A DNA stretch of 49,864 nt from Alkalihalophilus marmarensis DSM 21297. GTDB taxonomy: Bacteria; Bacillota; Bacilli; Bacillales; Bacillaceae_D. The translations under genes and the position numbers were made by a program. Positions 25,102 to 34,699 of this stretch are shown here, one piece after another. A model generated the notes under the pieces. That model searched no databases, was not told the DNA's origin, and was given only the letters and a program-made list of their open reading frames with translations. The stretch covers positions 1-49,864 of the forward strand of contig NZ_ATAE01000033.1 in NCBI RefSeq assembly GCF_000474275.2. The letters are read 5' to 3'. Every line of letters begins with the position of its first letter. Position 1 is the first letter of the stretch.

Positions 25102-25378
25102 TCAACGTTCACCTCAGACACACACGCATTAAAGCCTGTCTCAAATCTATTTACTACTAAAATATCGGAAGAATCTCGCATCGATTTCTGTCGTTTCCAT
25201 TCATTCGTTCGACCGTCTACTTCGACCTATTCGTTCAACCAAATTATTCAACAAGTAAGAACATGAGTATAAAGGCTCAAATCGGTGATTGATAGTTTTA
25301 TTCAACATGTAAGGGGCTAATCCCTCTTTCCTAACTAGAACTCTGTTAATATTTTTTTGTTTTTGTCGATTTAGAGCC

Positions 25379-25903
25379 TTAACGCTCACGAAGCCTCGAG
25401 TTATGCTGAACATGCATGCAAAGTTTCTTCACCGGATAGAGCACCACAATGGCTAAAGCTCCGTTTAAAAGCAGGGTAGGCAAAAGCCGGTCAAACACAA
25501 AGGCTTGGCCGCCCATATCTGTAATGCCGATTAAACGAAACAATCCATATTGATAATAATCAAATAATGCCACAGCGACAAGGGCAAGAAGAATTGGCAC
25601 GAGAATACTATCTTGGATCTGCTTATAAGACAAAGCAAAGACGTAACCAACAACAGCAAACCCAAACACATACACACCTAAAAGTTCGGTATACACTACA
25701 TCATATATAACCCCAAAGCAGAGCGCATAAACTAAGCTTGTGCTTCTTCCTGTATAGATACCAATAAACACAAGCAGAACAACAAGAAATCTCGGAACCA
25801 TGATGAGGTCAGAACCGTATCTTTCCGGCATGAAAAATGGATATAAACTTCCTTCAATGACTAGAGCAAGCAATAAAAGTGTGGGAAGATAGGCACGGCT
25901 CAC
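25379..25903 (-). CDS. mreD: Rod shape-determining protein MreD
   Basis: Membrane protein of the elongasome, 174 residues, five or six hydrophobic helices, with the YALCFGVIYDVVYTELLGVY block usual for MreD. The stop of mreC and the start of mreD share a base, so the genes are translationally coupled. The 277 bases behind it hold no gene or clear terminator that I can see. Confidence 0.92.
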   Translation of the reverse strand: MSRAYLPTLLLLALVIEGSLYPFFMPERYGSDLIMVPRFLVVLLVFIGIYTGRSTSLVYALCFGVIYDVVYTELLGVYVFGFAVVGYVFALSYKQIQDSILVPILLALVAVALFDYYQYGLFRLIGITDMGGQAFVFDRLLPTLLLNGALAIVVLYPVKKLCMHVQHNSRLRER

Positions 25904-26775
25904 TACTGATCCTCCTCTAATATCTCTGGATCAACAGAGGTACTCGTACGCTCGATTACGTAAACATAATTTAATGAATAGTAATCTGCGGTCGGTTTAA
26001 TGTAGGCATTTTGAGTCAAGCCGTATTCATCCGGCTCTACCTCAACCACTTCACCAATTAATAAACCTTCAGGGTACACTCCCCCAAGTCCAGAGGTTGT
26101 AACCATTTGCTCTTCTTCGATCTCGGCCTCAATATCGAGCTTCCGCATAATGAGGAGACCACGATCCTCGTCATAGCCTTCAATAAAGCCATTTAATGCT
26201 TGATCACCGACAATTTTCGCTGAGACTCGGTTAGTCCTGTCATTATCAGATAATAATTGCACAAATGAACTAAATTGACTTGTCCGTTTCACTTTACCAA
26301 TTAAGCCGCCTTGAGAATCAACGAGCGCCATATTCGGTTCAATACCATGCTGGCTTCCGCGGTTGATGGCAATAAAATCATTCCAGCGGTCAGGATTACG
26401 GTGAATCACAACAGCTGGTCTCATTAAGTAATCACTTAAACTTTCTTCAAGGTCGATCATTTCGCGCAAGGTTTCATTCTCATCGCGAAGTAAATTACGT
26501 TCTACGGAGATTTGGGCGTATTCTTCAAGACGTGATTTGAGAAGTTTATTTTCTTCATACACGCTGCGAATATCAGATACGCTCTCAAAGAAACCCGCGA
26601 CAGAATGTGCGGGTTTTGAGAACATAGACTGCACCCATCCAACCGTATCTCTCATAAACTGCTCTGGCCGTGTTGTATTCTCACGATCAGAAAGCGAATA
26701 ACCAATCAGCGCCATCAAAATGATAATGCTGACAAGAAGAATAATTAATTTTTTGTTTGAGAAAAAGGATGGCAT
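25903..26775 (-). CDS. mreC: Rod shape-determining protein MreC
   Basis: Bitopic elongasome protein, 290 residues from the chosen start: short cytosolic N-terminus, one membrane helix (about 9-27), a coiled coil (about 65-105) and the extracytoplasmic double beta-barrel domain with RNPDRWNDFIAINRGSQHGI and the VTTSGLGGVYPEGLLIG block. The start is ATG 26775 with AGGTG before it; the GTG at 26784 lies on that ribosome site. Confidence 0.94.
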   Translation of the reverse strand: MPSFFSNKKLIILLVSIIILMALIGYSLSDRENTTRPEQFMRDTVGWVQSMFSKPAHSVAGFFESVSDIRSVYEENKLLKSRLEEYAQISVERNLLRDENETLREMIDLEESLSDYLMRPAVVIHRNPDRWNDFIAINRGSQHGIEPNMALVDSQGGLIGKVKRTSQFSSFVQLLSDNDRTNRVSAKIVGDQALNGFIEGYDEDRGLLIMRKLDIEAEIEEEQMVTTSGLGGVYPEGLLIGEVVEVEPDEYGLTQNAYIKPTADYYSLNYVYVIERTSTSVDPEILEEDQ

Positions 26776-26788
26776 GCTAGACACCTAC

Positions 26789-27829
<1,041 letters not shown>

Positions 27830-27976
27830 CTATGTATCTCCCTTCAGACTTATCTGAAATCATAACCTTTATTATATCGAACATTTCTCAAAAAAAATAG
27901 CCTTAAGTTCCCCGACACAAAATTTCCACCTTTTGTTTCATTTTAAAATAATGTGAAACACGTGAACTTCTACCAA

Positions 27977-27993
27977 AAGGGCTATCTGCCCTT
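27977..27993 (-). terminator. Weak hairpin behind radC
   Basis: AAGGGC and GCCCTT around a 5-base loop, with TTTTGG following on the minus strand. It lies about 30 bases after the radC stop and before mreB. Stem is short, so termination is uncertain. Confidence 0.4.
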
Positions 27994-28024
27994 GATGAGA
28001 CCCTTAACTACCTAGCATCTTTTT

Positions 28025-28717
28025 CTAAATAATATGGCCCTGCTCTTTTAAACTAATGAATTTGCGATCACCGATAATGACGTGATCTAATAATTCGACA
28101 CCTAATACCTTGCCTGCTTCATTCAGCCGCTTAGTCACTTCTATATCTTCAAGGCTTGGTGTGGGGTCGCCTGAAGGATGATTATGCAAACAAATGATTG
28201 AGGCGGCAGAGCGTCTTAACGCTTCTTTAAACACTTCTCTGGGATGTACAATACTCGCGTTCAGACTGCCAATAAATAAGGTATGACGATGAATGACACG
28301 ATTTTTCGTATTCAGATAGAGAGCGATAAAATGCTCTTGCGTTAAAAATCGCATATCTTCCATGACAAAATTAGACACATCCTCAGGAGATCGTATCACA
28401 TATTTTTCTTCAGTCGGGACTGCGTGGATCCGTTTGCCGAGTTCCATCACTGCTTGGATCTCTACTGCTTTCGCTGTTCCAATTCCATTTATATGACATA
28501 ATTCTTCGATCGTCGCTGTCCGCAATAAAGTCAGGCCGTCAAACGAATCTAACATTTTGCCGGCAAGCTGCAGAGCAGACTCTTTTTTTGTCCCATTTCG
28601 AAGAAGGATCGCAAGAAGCTCTTGATTGGTTAATACATTGGCGCCTTCTTTAAGCATTCTCTCTCTTGGTCTTTGATGGGTAGGAAGATCTCTAATGAGG
28701 AGGGTGGGCAGCGTCAT
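28025..28717 (-). CDS. radC: RadC family JAB-domain protein
   Basis: A 230-residue protein with a helix-hairpin-helix segment (HINGIGTAKAVEIQ, about 72-85) and a C-terminal JAMM/MPN+ domain with CLHNHPSGDPTPSLEDIE, holding the zinc ligands. The role is not settled; the old link to DNA repair was withdrawn for E. coli. The place between maf and mreB is the same as in B. subtilis. Confidence 0.95.
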   Translation of the reverse strand: MTLPTLLIRDLPTHQRPRERMLKEGANVLTNQELLAILLRNGTKKESALQLAGKMLDSFDGLTLLRTATIEELCHINGIGTAKAVEIQAVMELGKRIHAVPTEEKYVIRSPEDVSNFVMEDMRFLTQEHFIALYLNTKNRVIHRHTLFIGSLNASIVHPREVFKEALRRSAASIICLHNHPSGDPTPSLEDIEVTKRLNEAGKVLGVELLDHVIIGDRKFISLKEQGHII

Positions 28718-28774
28718 GGCTTTCTCCTTTCGGTATAGAAGAGTATGGGGTTGTCAAAGATCAGTTCGTTTATT

Positions 28775-28806
28775 ATCAATATTAGGGTGAATCAATATTA
28801 GGGTGA
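28775..28806. repeat. 16-bp tandem duplication at the maf stop
   Basis: ATCAATATTAGGGTGA occurs twice in a row (28775-28790 and 28791-28806). The first copy covers the region just beyond the stop and the second the last codons of maf, so one duplication event shaped the C-terminus. Confidence 0.85.
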
Positions 28807-29363
28807 ATATTGAAGCGCTTGAGTTCTCTCATCGTTTTCGCTAAAGGCAGACCGACAACTGTATTATAGTCTCCTGAAATCGAATGAACTAAATATGCAC
28901 CGAATCCTTGGATTCCATACCCTCCTGCTTTATCAAAGGGTTCACCTGTTTCGAGATATTGATCAATATCTTCTTCAGATAATGGATAAAAATGAACAAC
29001 GGTTTCTTCAAAGAACGTCGTCACTTCTCCCTTTTCACAAATAGCTACACCTGTCAGAACGGAATGATCGCGGTCAGATAAGGAAGTGAGCATCGCTTTT
29101 GCTTCCGCGGCATCACTAGGCTTACCTAAAATCTGATCATTACATACTACAACCGTATCCGAACCTAACACAACCGCATCAGGATGATTCTGTGCCACAG
29201 CTTCAGCTTTTTTACGTGCGAGTTCACAAACAACTTCACTTGGGGTTAACTGGGGATTTACGGTTTCATCTACATCACTTGTTTGAATGGAAAATGTATA
29301 ACGAGCCTGCTTAAGAAGCTCTTTGCGCCTTGGGGAACCGGAGGCTAAAATAAAGGGTTTCAT
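28782..29363 (-). CDS. maf: Maf nucleotide pyrophosphatase
   Basis: House-cleaning nucleoside triphosphate pyrophosphatase (dTTP/UTP type), 193 residues, with LASGSPRRKELL at the N-terminus, GSDTVV in the middle and DKAGGYGIQG. In B. subtilis, overexpression affects septation. It lies between spoIIB and radC as expected. The last five residues come from a 16-bp duplicated sequence. Confidence 0.95.
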   Translation of the reverse strand: MKPFILASGSPRRKELLKQARYTFSIQTSDVDETVNPQLTPSEVVCELARKKAEAVAQNHPDAVVLGSDTVVVCNDQILGKPSDAAEAKAMLTSLSDRDHSVLTGVAICEKGEVTTFFEETVVHFYPLSEEDIDQYLETGEPFDKAGGYGIQGFGAYLVHSISGDYNTVVGLPLAKTMRELKRFNIHPNIDSP

Positions 29364-29462
29364 GAAGGGTCACCTCAACAATGTTTTTCTTCATTGTACA
29401 AGGTTATGTACAGAATACCAAATAATCCTAATAACCACAATCGTATTCAGAACATTCAAACG

Positions 29463-29503
29463 AAAAAGCCTAAAAAAGAAAAGAGAGTCTTCTTTTTTAG
29501 GCT
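29463..29503 (-). terminator. Terminator of spoIIB
   Basis: AGCCTAAAAAAGAA pairs with TTCTTTTTTAGGCT around a 9-base loop and is followed on the minus strand by TTTTTCG. It begins eight bases after the spoIIB stop. Confidence 0.85.
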
Positions 29504-29511
29504 GAATGATC

Positions 29512-30696
29512 TTAATAAAATTCTACGACCTGCTCGTATGCCAGTAATACACGCAGTAACGACTGCTGAGCCTTCCATAATTCTTTTTGGTCGTTTGAAT
29601 TCATAAAACCAGCGAGATGTCCTAGTGATGAATCAAGCTCGGTACCAAGCAGCAATGTCGAAGCTTGCGCCGCCTCAGGAATTTCTGCAAGAGCCTCTTC
29701 TCTTCCTTCATGAAGAACCGTCAGCTCCTTTGTAACAGCTTGAATGTCCGCATCTGAAATACCAGAACCTTTTGCTAAGCTGTTTGTCGTGAGGGTCAGC
29801 ATGCTGTTAAAGATAGATAAGGCATCGGTGTACCATGCCGCAGCATTCTCACTAGCAGCAGCTAACCCTTCTCCGCTGACTTGATAAGATTTTAAATACG
29901 TTTCTTTACCTTCGTTCTCTAGAATGGCAGCAAGCGACGTCGTATCTCCTCTGTCAGCCCCTAGTCCGACAAACAAATAAAGAGGATCCGTCGTATCTGT
30001 TAACACAGCAGCTAGTCCACTGTTTTGAAACACCGACACCATTTCTTGCCCCTTTTCAACTGTGGAGAAGGCGCCTCCTTGAATCACTTCTACACTTAAA
30101 GTGGGCAAACCGCCGTCTATCGCTTGGAAAGTAGGTGCCGCCTCAGAACTCGCTTGTTGGACCGGCTCACTTACCGCTGCATTCTCCCCGCCGCCTGTGA
30201 AGACATTTAACACAACGACTCCGAAACTAATCCCGACAATAATGGCAGATAAAATAATGGCAATAGGTATGAGTGAAAATGATTTCAGCGAAGAAAAATT
30301 AGGCAGCGAGGGAAGCGAAAACGTAAACGAACGCTGTGATTTCTTTTTTCGGTTGACCGGAAGCTTCGGTCCGCTTTCACGGTTTCCATCATCCCAAAAA
30401 GGACCTTTCCCCTTTTCTCGCTCTGTATGCCGCTCGGTAAAATCGATCACATTATCAGGCTTGGGTATAGGTGCATCCTCTAGCTCTTCATCGTACCGTT
30501 CATACCGTTCATCCCTAGCCGCCGTAATTTCTTCTTTTGCTTCATTAAACACTCGGTCTTGGCTTTTGTATTCTTGTTCTTCTTCATGCAGATCGTATTC
30601 ATGTTCTTTGTATTCTTGTTCTTTGTATTCTTGTTCTTTGTATTCTTGTTCTTTGTTGTTCAAGCGAATTGATATGGTGCGCTTGTCCCTCTCCAT
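29512..30696 (-). CDS. spoIIB: Stage II sporulation protein SpoIIB (SPOR domain)
   Basis: A 394-residue bitopic protein: a charged cytosolic N-terminus (1-140) with KEQEY repeats (15-34), one membrane helix (about 141-167), and a SPOR-like domain (about 198-280; TLSVEVIQGGAFSTVEKGQ, VFQNSGLAAVL) expected to bind denuded glycan at the septum, then a helical tail. Identity rests on the domain plan and on its place between the prepilin peptidase region and maf, as in B. subtilis, where SpoIIB aids septal peptidoglycan thinning during engulfment. The N-terminal part is much more acidic than usual. Confidence 0.85.
   Translation of the reverse strand: MERDKRTISIRLNNKEQEYKEQEYKEQEYKEHEYDLHEEEQEYKSQDRVFNEAKEEITAARDERYERYDEELEDAPIPKPDNVIDFTERHTEREKGKGPFWDDGNRESGPKLPVNRKKKSQRSFTFSLPSLPNFSSLKSFSLIPIAIILSAIIVGISFGVVVLNVFTGGGENAAVSEPVQQASSEAAPTFQAIDGGLPTLSVEVIQGGAFSTVEKGQEMVSVFQNSGLAAVLTDTTDPLYLFVGLGADRGDTTSLAAILENEGKETYLKSYQVSGEGLAAASENAAAWYTDALSIFNSMLTLTTNSLAKGSGISDADIQAVTKELTVLHEGREEALAEIPEAAQASTLLLGTELDSSLGHLAGFMNSNDQKELWKAQQSLLRVLLAYEQVVEFY
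30604..30660. repeat. 15-bp tandem repeat inside spoIIB
   Basis: TTCTTTGTATTCTTG three times in succession (30604-30618, 30619-30633, 30634-30648) with a degenerate unit on each side. It encodes KEQEY pentads. Length changes keep the frame. Confidence 0.85.
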
Positions 30697-30791
30697 ACAG
30701 CACCTGCTCCTTTCAACATGTTCTTACTCCTAGTCTATTAACGGAGGTGAAATGATAGAACGAGAGAATAAAAAAACTAGAATAAACTAAT

Positions 30792-30828
30792 TAAAAAAAA
30801 GAGACGAAGAAATGGATGTCTTCGTCTA
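30792..30828 (-). terminator. Terminator of the type IV pilus operon
   Basis: On the minus strand AGACGAAGACA pairs with TTCTTCGTCT around a CCAT loop and is followed by CTTTTTTTT. It overlaps the pilO stop codon and ends the pilus operon ahead of spoIIB. Confidence 0.85.
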
Positions 30829-31605
30829 CTGATTGTATAATGGCGAACTCTTATTAGCCGGTCTTGGATAATCAACTTGCGGAAGTTCTTGTTCTAAATC
30901 AGGCTCATCTAATGGATAATAAAAAGCCGATACCGTCATCAAAAATTCAAGCGCTTCCTGCTCATCTTCGACTAACACTCGTTCATTCGGTGCCGCGTAC
31001 GTAATCGAATCAATACTCATTAATCGATCATTACGATCTAGTTCTTCAGCAAATCGTGCCAGCCCTGCATATTCATTTGTACGGACACGAAGCACAAAAC
31101 GAATCACTTCTAGCCCTTCTACTGATGAGGCAGCTTCAGGAGGGGCTGAAGGTACAGGTTCTTCCTCTTCTTCAACCTCAATAAAGTCCTCTAACTCTTC
31201 GGGCTCATTATCTTGCTCTAGATCCTGCTCAACCTCGATAGATGTCTCTCCTGTCTCGCCAAACCAGACACCTTCTGCTTCATCTTGGATATCGATAGAG
31301 AGGATGTAAGCATCAGCCATTCCTTCTGCTCTCGCAAAGGTCAATAGCAGCTGGTCAACAAGCGGACGCACCGGAAGCTTACGCTGGATCATCATCGAGG
31401 ATTCAATCACTTCTAACGGTTCCTCTTCCGCCTCTTCAATCACGCCAGCTAACTGCGCCTGTTCATATTCAAGCTCCACTAGGGCCGCTTCTTTTTCTAG
31501 CTGGATTGGACGGATAAAACTAAAAAACAGCCAGATAAGAAAGCCGATTAACAGCAAACTGCAAAGAGAAATCCATATTCTTTTATCAAGCCGTATTTCT
31601 CTCAT
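30826..31605 (-). CDS. pilO: Type IV pilus inner-membrane protein PilO-like
   Basis: A 259-residue bitopic protein with one membrane helix (about 10-30) after a short basic N-terminus, a coiled coil (31-60) and a C-terminal ferredoxin-like region; a very acidic insert (about 112-150, EEEEEP) lies between. It follows pilN with a four-base overlap and has the layout of PilO/GspM. Sequence similarity within this family is low, so the call depends mainly on order (pilM-pilN-pilO), size and topology. It would form the alignment subcomplex with PilN and PilM. Confidence 0.78.
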   Translation of the reverse strand: MREIRLDKRIWISLCSLLLIGFLIWLFFSFIRPIQLEKEAALVELEYEQAQLAGVIEEAEEEPLEVIESSMMIQRKLPVRPLVDQLLLTFARAEGMADAYILSIDIQDEAEGVWFGETGETSIEVEQDLEQDNEPEELEDFIEVEEEEEPVPSAPPEAASSVEGLEVIRFVLRVRTNEYAGLARFAEELDRNDRLMSIDSITYAAPNERVLVEDEQEALEFLMTVSAFYYPLDEPDLEQELPQVDYPRPANKSSPLYNQ

Positions 31606-32192
31606 TGTTCATCACCTAAAGATCGACCTTCTTCTCGGTCTAAAGTTAATTCAAAGCTGGCAAGGTAACGTGATTTCACTTCATCAAAGTTTATATCATG
31701 CTGCTCATCATCGAGCATTTCATGGCTGTCAATGACAGAGAGTCGTACTGAAGTTGTAAGTGAACTGCTCTCTAAAGCTTCATGGTACTGGGCAATTTCT
31801 TCTAATCTATCAAAATGCACATCCACTAGAATGGAATGCGGCTGTGTGTAAGTGAAATATTGAATGAAACCGCGCTCAGGCAATAGAGATACGATGTAGC
31901 TCGTGACAGAGGATGCGGGGATGATCTGCCCCTCAACAGCGGCAGCTGCCGTCTCAATCTGCTTAGCATCTGTCCATTCAAGCCCTGTCAGCTCCTGCCT
32001 TATTTGAGCAGACTCCAGCTGAACGTTGTAGACTTGGTCATTTACCACCTGCACCTCTTGTGTCAGATGACGCTGGAATAAGAACGTCGTTAACACCGCT
32101 AAAAGCAATAGAAATAAAAAGGCCCCTGCATATAAAATACTCGTATAATTTTTTTTAGGCTTTTCGGGTAATAAATTTACTTCAACGAGCAT
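31602..32192 (-). CDS. pilN: Type IV pilus assembly protein PilN
   Basis: A 196-residue bitopic protein starting MLVEVNLLPEKP, the conserved PilN motif (INLLP) that docks into PilM, followed by one membrane helix (about 20-43), a coiled coil and an extracytoplasmic domain. The start overlaps the pilM stop by one base and the end overlaps pilO, a strongly coupled set. Confidence 0.88.
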   Translation of the reverse strand: MLVEVNLLPEKPKKNYTSILYAGAFLFLLLLAVLTTFLFQRHLTQEVQVVNDQVYNVQLESAQIRQELTGLEWTDAKQIETAAAAVEGQIIPASSVTSYIVSLLPERGFIQYFTYTQPHSILVDVHFDRLEEIAQYHEALESSSLTTSVRLSVIDSHEMLDDEQHDINFDEVKSRYLASFELTLDREEGRSLGDEQ

Positions 32193-33172
32193 TAACGATA
32201 CACCTCTTTTTTCAACACAAGGCCTTGGGCATCATAGTACCTTACCGGCGCATCATTTTTCGTTTGCTCAGACAAGCCAGCAATTTCAAGCATGAGCCGT
32301 TCACTAAACGCTGCCTCAAATTGAGAGAGATAAGGATGATCGCCACAAAGCAGCATTTGGCTCATTTCTCCCTCGCCTTTTAAAACATTGAACTGATAGA
32401 AATTCATCACTTTTTCCACTTCACGGACACATTCTTCAATGGCTTCTTCCATTTCTTCCGCTTCATTTGTCCATGCTAGACGGGTCACGTCCCCTTCACC
32501 TGTTAAAGACCAGCCTTCCTGGTCAAGTTCTGAGAGAATCGTGCTTAAAAATAATGGATGATGATCTTTAAAAATAGTAATCGTTGTGACCATTGCGTCA
32601 ATCTGCACTTGAATCACATAGGCACCCGTCTCAACTTGTCCATTTTCAAAAAACAACCGGTAGGCTGAAAGCGTTGATAGATCAGCTGCATTCGGCTTCA
32701 GGTGGACTTCAGAAAAGGCATCTATGTATTGATTAAGAACGGATTCTCTTGAAGCAAAGAGCAGCACTTCCTTCTGACCGTCACGCATTCCAATTACTTT
32801 AAAGTCAAAAATCGGATCATCAAACGGCAGCAAAAGGCTCTCTCCTAAATCTAAATAAAGCTGCCCCTTCACTTCTTCATCGGGAATCGTTCCATCAATA
32901 AAATGAGTGCGAATAATTGTATGCTGCTGCGGCAGACAAAATTGAATCCGTTGTCTTTTCAGCTTCCACTCTTCCACGCACTCTGTCAAAATCGTCACAA
33001 AGGTCGTCATGTCTTCAATCTGGCCGTTAACGACAATCCCAACAGGTAAATAACGCTCTTTTATTTGAGTGATGTGCAGGAGATCAGGCTGCTTGCTTCC
33101 TATATAGCGAATAACATGATCTTTAATAATAAAGGCATGCCGCTTTTGATTTGGTTGTTGAAAAAGGTTCAT
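32192..33172 (-). CDS. pilM: Type IV pilus assembly protein PilM
   Basis: A 326-residue cytosolic actin-like ATPase-fold protein; matches include the N-terminal strand (HVIRYIGSKQ), GQLYLDLGESLLLPFDDPIFDF and LLCGDHPYLSQFEAAF near the C-terminus. In other type IVa systems PilM binds the N-terminus of PilN and links the cytosolic motors to the pilus base. It is coupled to pilN. Confidence 0.85.
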   Translation of the reverse strand: MNLFQQPNQKRHAFIIKDHVIRYIGSKQPDLLHITQIKERYLPVGIVVNGQIEDMTTFVTILTECVEEWKLKRQRIQFCLPQQHTIIRTHFIDGTIPDEEVKGQLYLDLGESLLLPFDDPIFDFKVIGMRDGQKEVLLFASRESVLNQYIDAFSEVHLKPNAADLSTLSAYRLFFENGQVETGAYVIQVQIDAMVTTITIFKDHHPLFLSTILSELDQEGWSLTGEGDVTRLAWTNEAEEMEEAIEECVREVEKVMNFYQFNVLKGEGEMSQMLLCGDHPYLSQFEAAFSERLMLEIAGLSEQTKNDAPVRYYDAQGLVLKKEVYR

Positions 33173-33220
33173 CTGCTATTCACCATTTCTCTATAAAAAT
33201 ATCTTCTTATACGTAGTTTA

Positions 33221-33982
33221 CTATAAGAATAGACCTATGTACCATTGGACTAGAGAATTTCCATAAAAATAAGCCGTTAGAGCTCCGAGTACGATAAAAG
33301 GACCGAATGGAATCGGCTTTTTGCGTTTTACTTTTCCAGCCGCCATCCCAATTCCAGCAATCACTGTTCCGTATAAGCATGAAAAGAAAAAGGCAAGCAG
33401 CACGTCCTGCCAGCCAAGAACAAGTCCAAGCACGGCAAACAGCTTAATATCTCCACCACCCATTCCTCCTCGACTGATCACCGCAATAAGGAGAAGCAAC
33501 CCAAATCCAACAGCCGATCCCACAAGACTAGACCACCACGGATCAAGCGGTGCTACCGTCAAACGTAAAAGCAGAAAGAACGGCGTAAAAAATAATAAGA
33601 TCTTATTTGGAATTAACATGTAGCGAATATCGCTGACAAAAATAATAGCAAGAAGCGAAACAAGTAAAAGAGCCACAATTAATTCATACGACCAGCCAAG
33701 CAGCACGTACGCCCCGCTGAACGCCAAGCCAGTTGCGAGTTCTACAAACGGATAAAGCGGAGAAATTTTTGTTCCGCAGCCGCGGCACTTTCCCTTTTGA
33801 AAAAGATAAGAAAGAACAGGGATCAGCTCACGCGTCGATAAATCCCGGTCACAGGTCGTACAATGCGAACGCGGGGCGACAATTGATTCCCCCGCTGGCA
33901 CACGCAGCCCGACGACATTAAAAAAGGACCCAAACGTCAGGCCGAATACAAATAAATAACCAATAAACAACCAATCAACCAT
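33221..33982 (-). CDS. comC: Prepilin peptidase PilD/ComC
   Basis: Membrane aspartic protease (A24) that cleaves and methylates prepilins; about 253 residues with eight hydrophobic helices. The cytosolic loop has the two zinc-binding CxxC pairs (CTTC, CRGC) and the two catalytic aspartates lie in FVSDIRYMLIPNK and GMGGGDIKL (GxGD). In B. subtilis comC is at this very spot between folC and spoIIB, so this is the ComC orthologue, likely serving both the pilus here and a DNA-uptake pseudopilus elsewhere. It is preceded by a terminator hairpin behind pilA. Confidence 0.94.
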   Translation of the reverse strand: MVDWLFIGYLFVFGLTFGSFFNVVGLRVPAGESIVAPRSHCTTCDRDLSTRELIPVLSYLFQKGKCRGCGTKISPLYPFVELATGLAFSGAYVLLGWSYELIVALLLVSLLAIIFVSDIRYMLIPNKILLFFTPFFLLLRLTVAPLDPWWSSLVGSAVGFGLLLLIAVISRGGMGGGDIKLFAVLGLVLGWQDVLLAFFFSCLYGTVIAGIGMAAGKVKRKKPIPFGPFIVLGALTAYFYGNSLVQWYIGLFL

Positions 33983-34025
33983 CAAGGCCTCCTAAGGTGT
34001 AAGGATTTTCAGAATTTGTGTAGTG

Positions 34026-34055
34026 AAAAAGCCTATCTGGGGGATAGGCTTTTTT
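34026..34055 (-). terminator. Intra-operon terminator behind pilA
   Basis: AAAAGCCTATC pairs with GATAGGCTTTT around a 5-base loop, with T-runs on both strands. It lies five bases after the pilA stop and about 45 before pilD, so it should reduce read-through from the pilin gene into pilD-M-N-O. Confidence 0.85.
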
Positions 34056-34060
34056 GCTGC

Positions 34061-34528
34061 TTATTCAGAACAAATATCATCTCTTGAATTACTACTGAGG
34101 AACTGAGCATTTACCGCGCCGTCTGTCCCCTGTCCAATATCACATTTTCCACCTGAATAAGTCATTTCAATTAAAGGACTTCCACCTTCGAATTCTACTG
34201 TATAGGTTACTTCTCCATCTCCCCAAGGGTTAACTAAACCCTCATGGTATTCTGCAATTAGATTATCAGCATCCTCATCGGTGTTACTATAATCTATTGT
34301 TGTTTCATCATCAATCTCTCCTCCACCTGCAGCATACAACCTCGCAGCGTTTAATACCTGTTGGGCATTTGATATTGCTGAGTCCTTCTTACTATTCTCA
34401 ATAATATTCCCAATACTCGGCACTGCTATCGCAGCAATAATACCTAAAATCACAACAACTGCCAACAGCTCAACCAGCGTTAAGCCTTTTTCATTTTTCG
34501 TCTGTTTTAACCATTTTTTCATCATCAT
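34061..34528 (-). CDS. pilA: Type IV major pilin PilA
   Basis: A 155-residue type IV prepilin. The leader is basic (MMMKKWLKQTKNEKG), cleavage is predicted between G and L in KG-LTLVE, with E5 of the mature protein present, followed by the hydrophobic helix AVVVILGIIAAIAVPSI. The mature head has two cysteines near the C-terminus (GGKC and DDIC) that could form the D-loop disulfide. Start: GGAGG lies five bases before the first of three ATG codons; the upstream in-frame ATG overlaps that site. It is the only pilin gene in the operon, and its leader has a c-di-GMP-II-like riboswitch and terminator. Confidence 0.93.
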   Translation of the reverse strand: MMMKKWLKQTKNEKGLTLVELLAVVVILGIIAAIAVPSIGNIIENSKKDSAISNAQQVLNAARLYAAGGGEIDDETTIDYSNTDEDADNLIAEYHEGLVNPWGDGEVTYTVEFEGGSPLIEMTYSGGKCDIGQGTDGAVNAQFLSSNSRDDICSE

Positions 34529-34585
34529 CGTGTCCTCCATTTTTCAATTTTCATCTGTTCACGCGTCTTTAGTAACTCTCTGCAT

Positions 34586-34624
34586 ATAAAAAACCAATCC
34601 TGCATGTAGTCATGACAAAATTGG
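34586..34624 (-). terminator. Riboswitch-controlled terminator upstream of pilA
   Basis: On the minus strand CCAATTTTGT pairs with GCAGGATTGG (two or three G-U pairs), followed by TTTTTT. Its 5-prime arm (34624-34614) is also the 3-prime strand of the riboswitch P1 region, so the two structures exclude one another. Confidence 0.8.
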
Positions 34625-34695
34625 CCGGTTGCACTAGCTGCTCCAAACTACCCAAGTGCCCATGTACAGATAGCTTTTCATCACGTTCCATATGA
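34622..34695 (-). promoter_or_regulatory. Class II cyclic-di-GMP riboswitch of pilA
   Basis: On the minus strand the conserved order of c-di-GMP-II aptamers is present: GGAACGTGATGAA, then GGGCACTTG, a short helix (TAGTT with AGCTA), then TAGTGCAACCGGCC. The known Clostridium acetobutylicum aptamer has GGAAACAATGATGAA, GGGCACTTG, a short helix, TAGTGCAACCGACC. GCACT/AGTGC form P2. The base helix P1 is less obvious than in that example. Because the terminator uses the same bases as the P1 3-prime strand, ligand binding should prevent termination, an ON switch, as reported for pilA1 of Clostridioides difficile. Confidence 0.85.
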
Positions 34696-34699
34696 AATT

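Noticed and set aside
25201-25413. Possible gene or pseudogene between mreD and minC
   Set aside because: The translation shows no family pattern, overlaps the mreD end, and has no ribosome site. The 277-base gap is left as featureless.
30826-31605. General secretion protein GspM or MSHA protein instead of PilO
   Set aside because: Order after pilM and pilN, topology and overlap favour PilO; there is no gspC-like or other type II secretion gene nearby.
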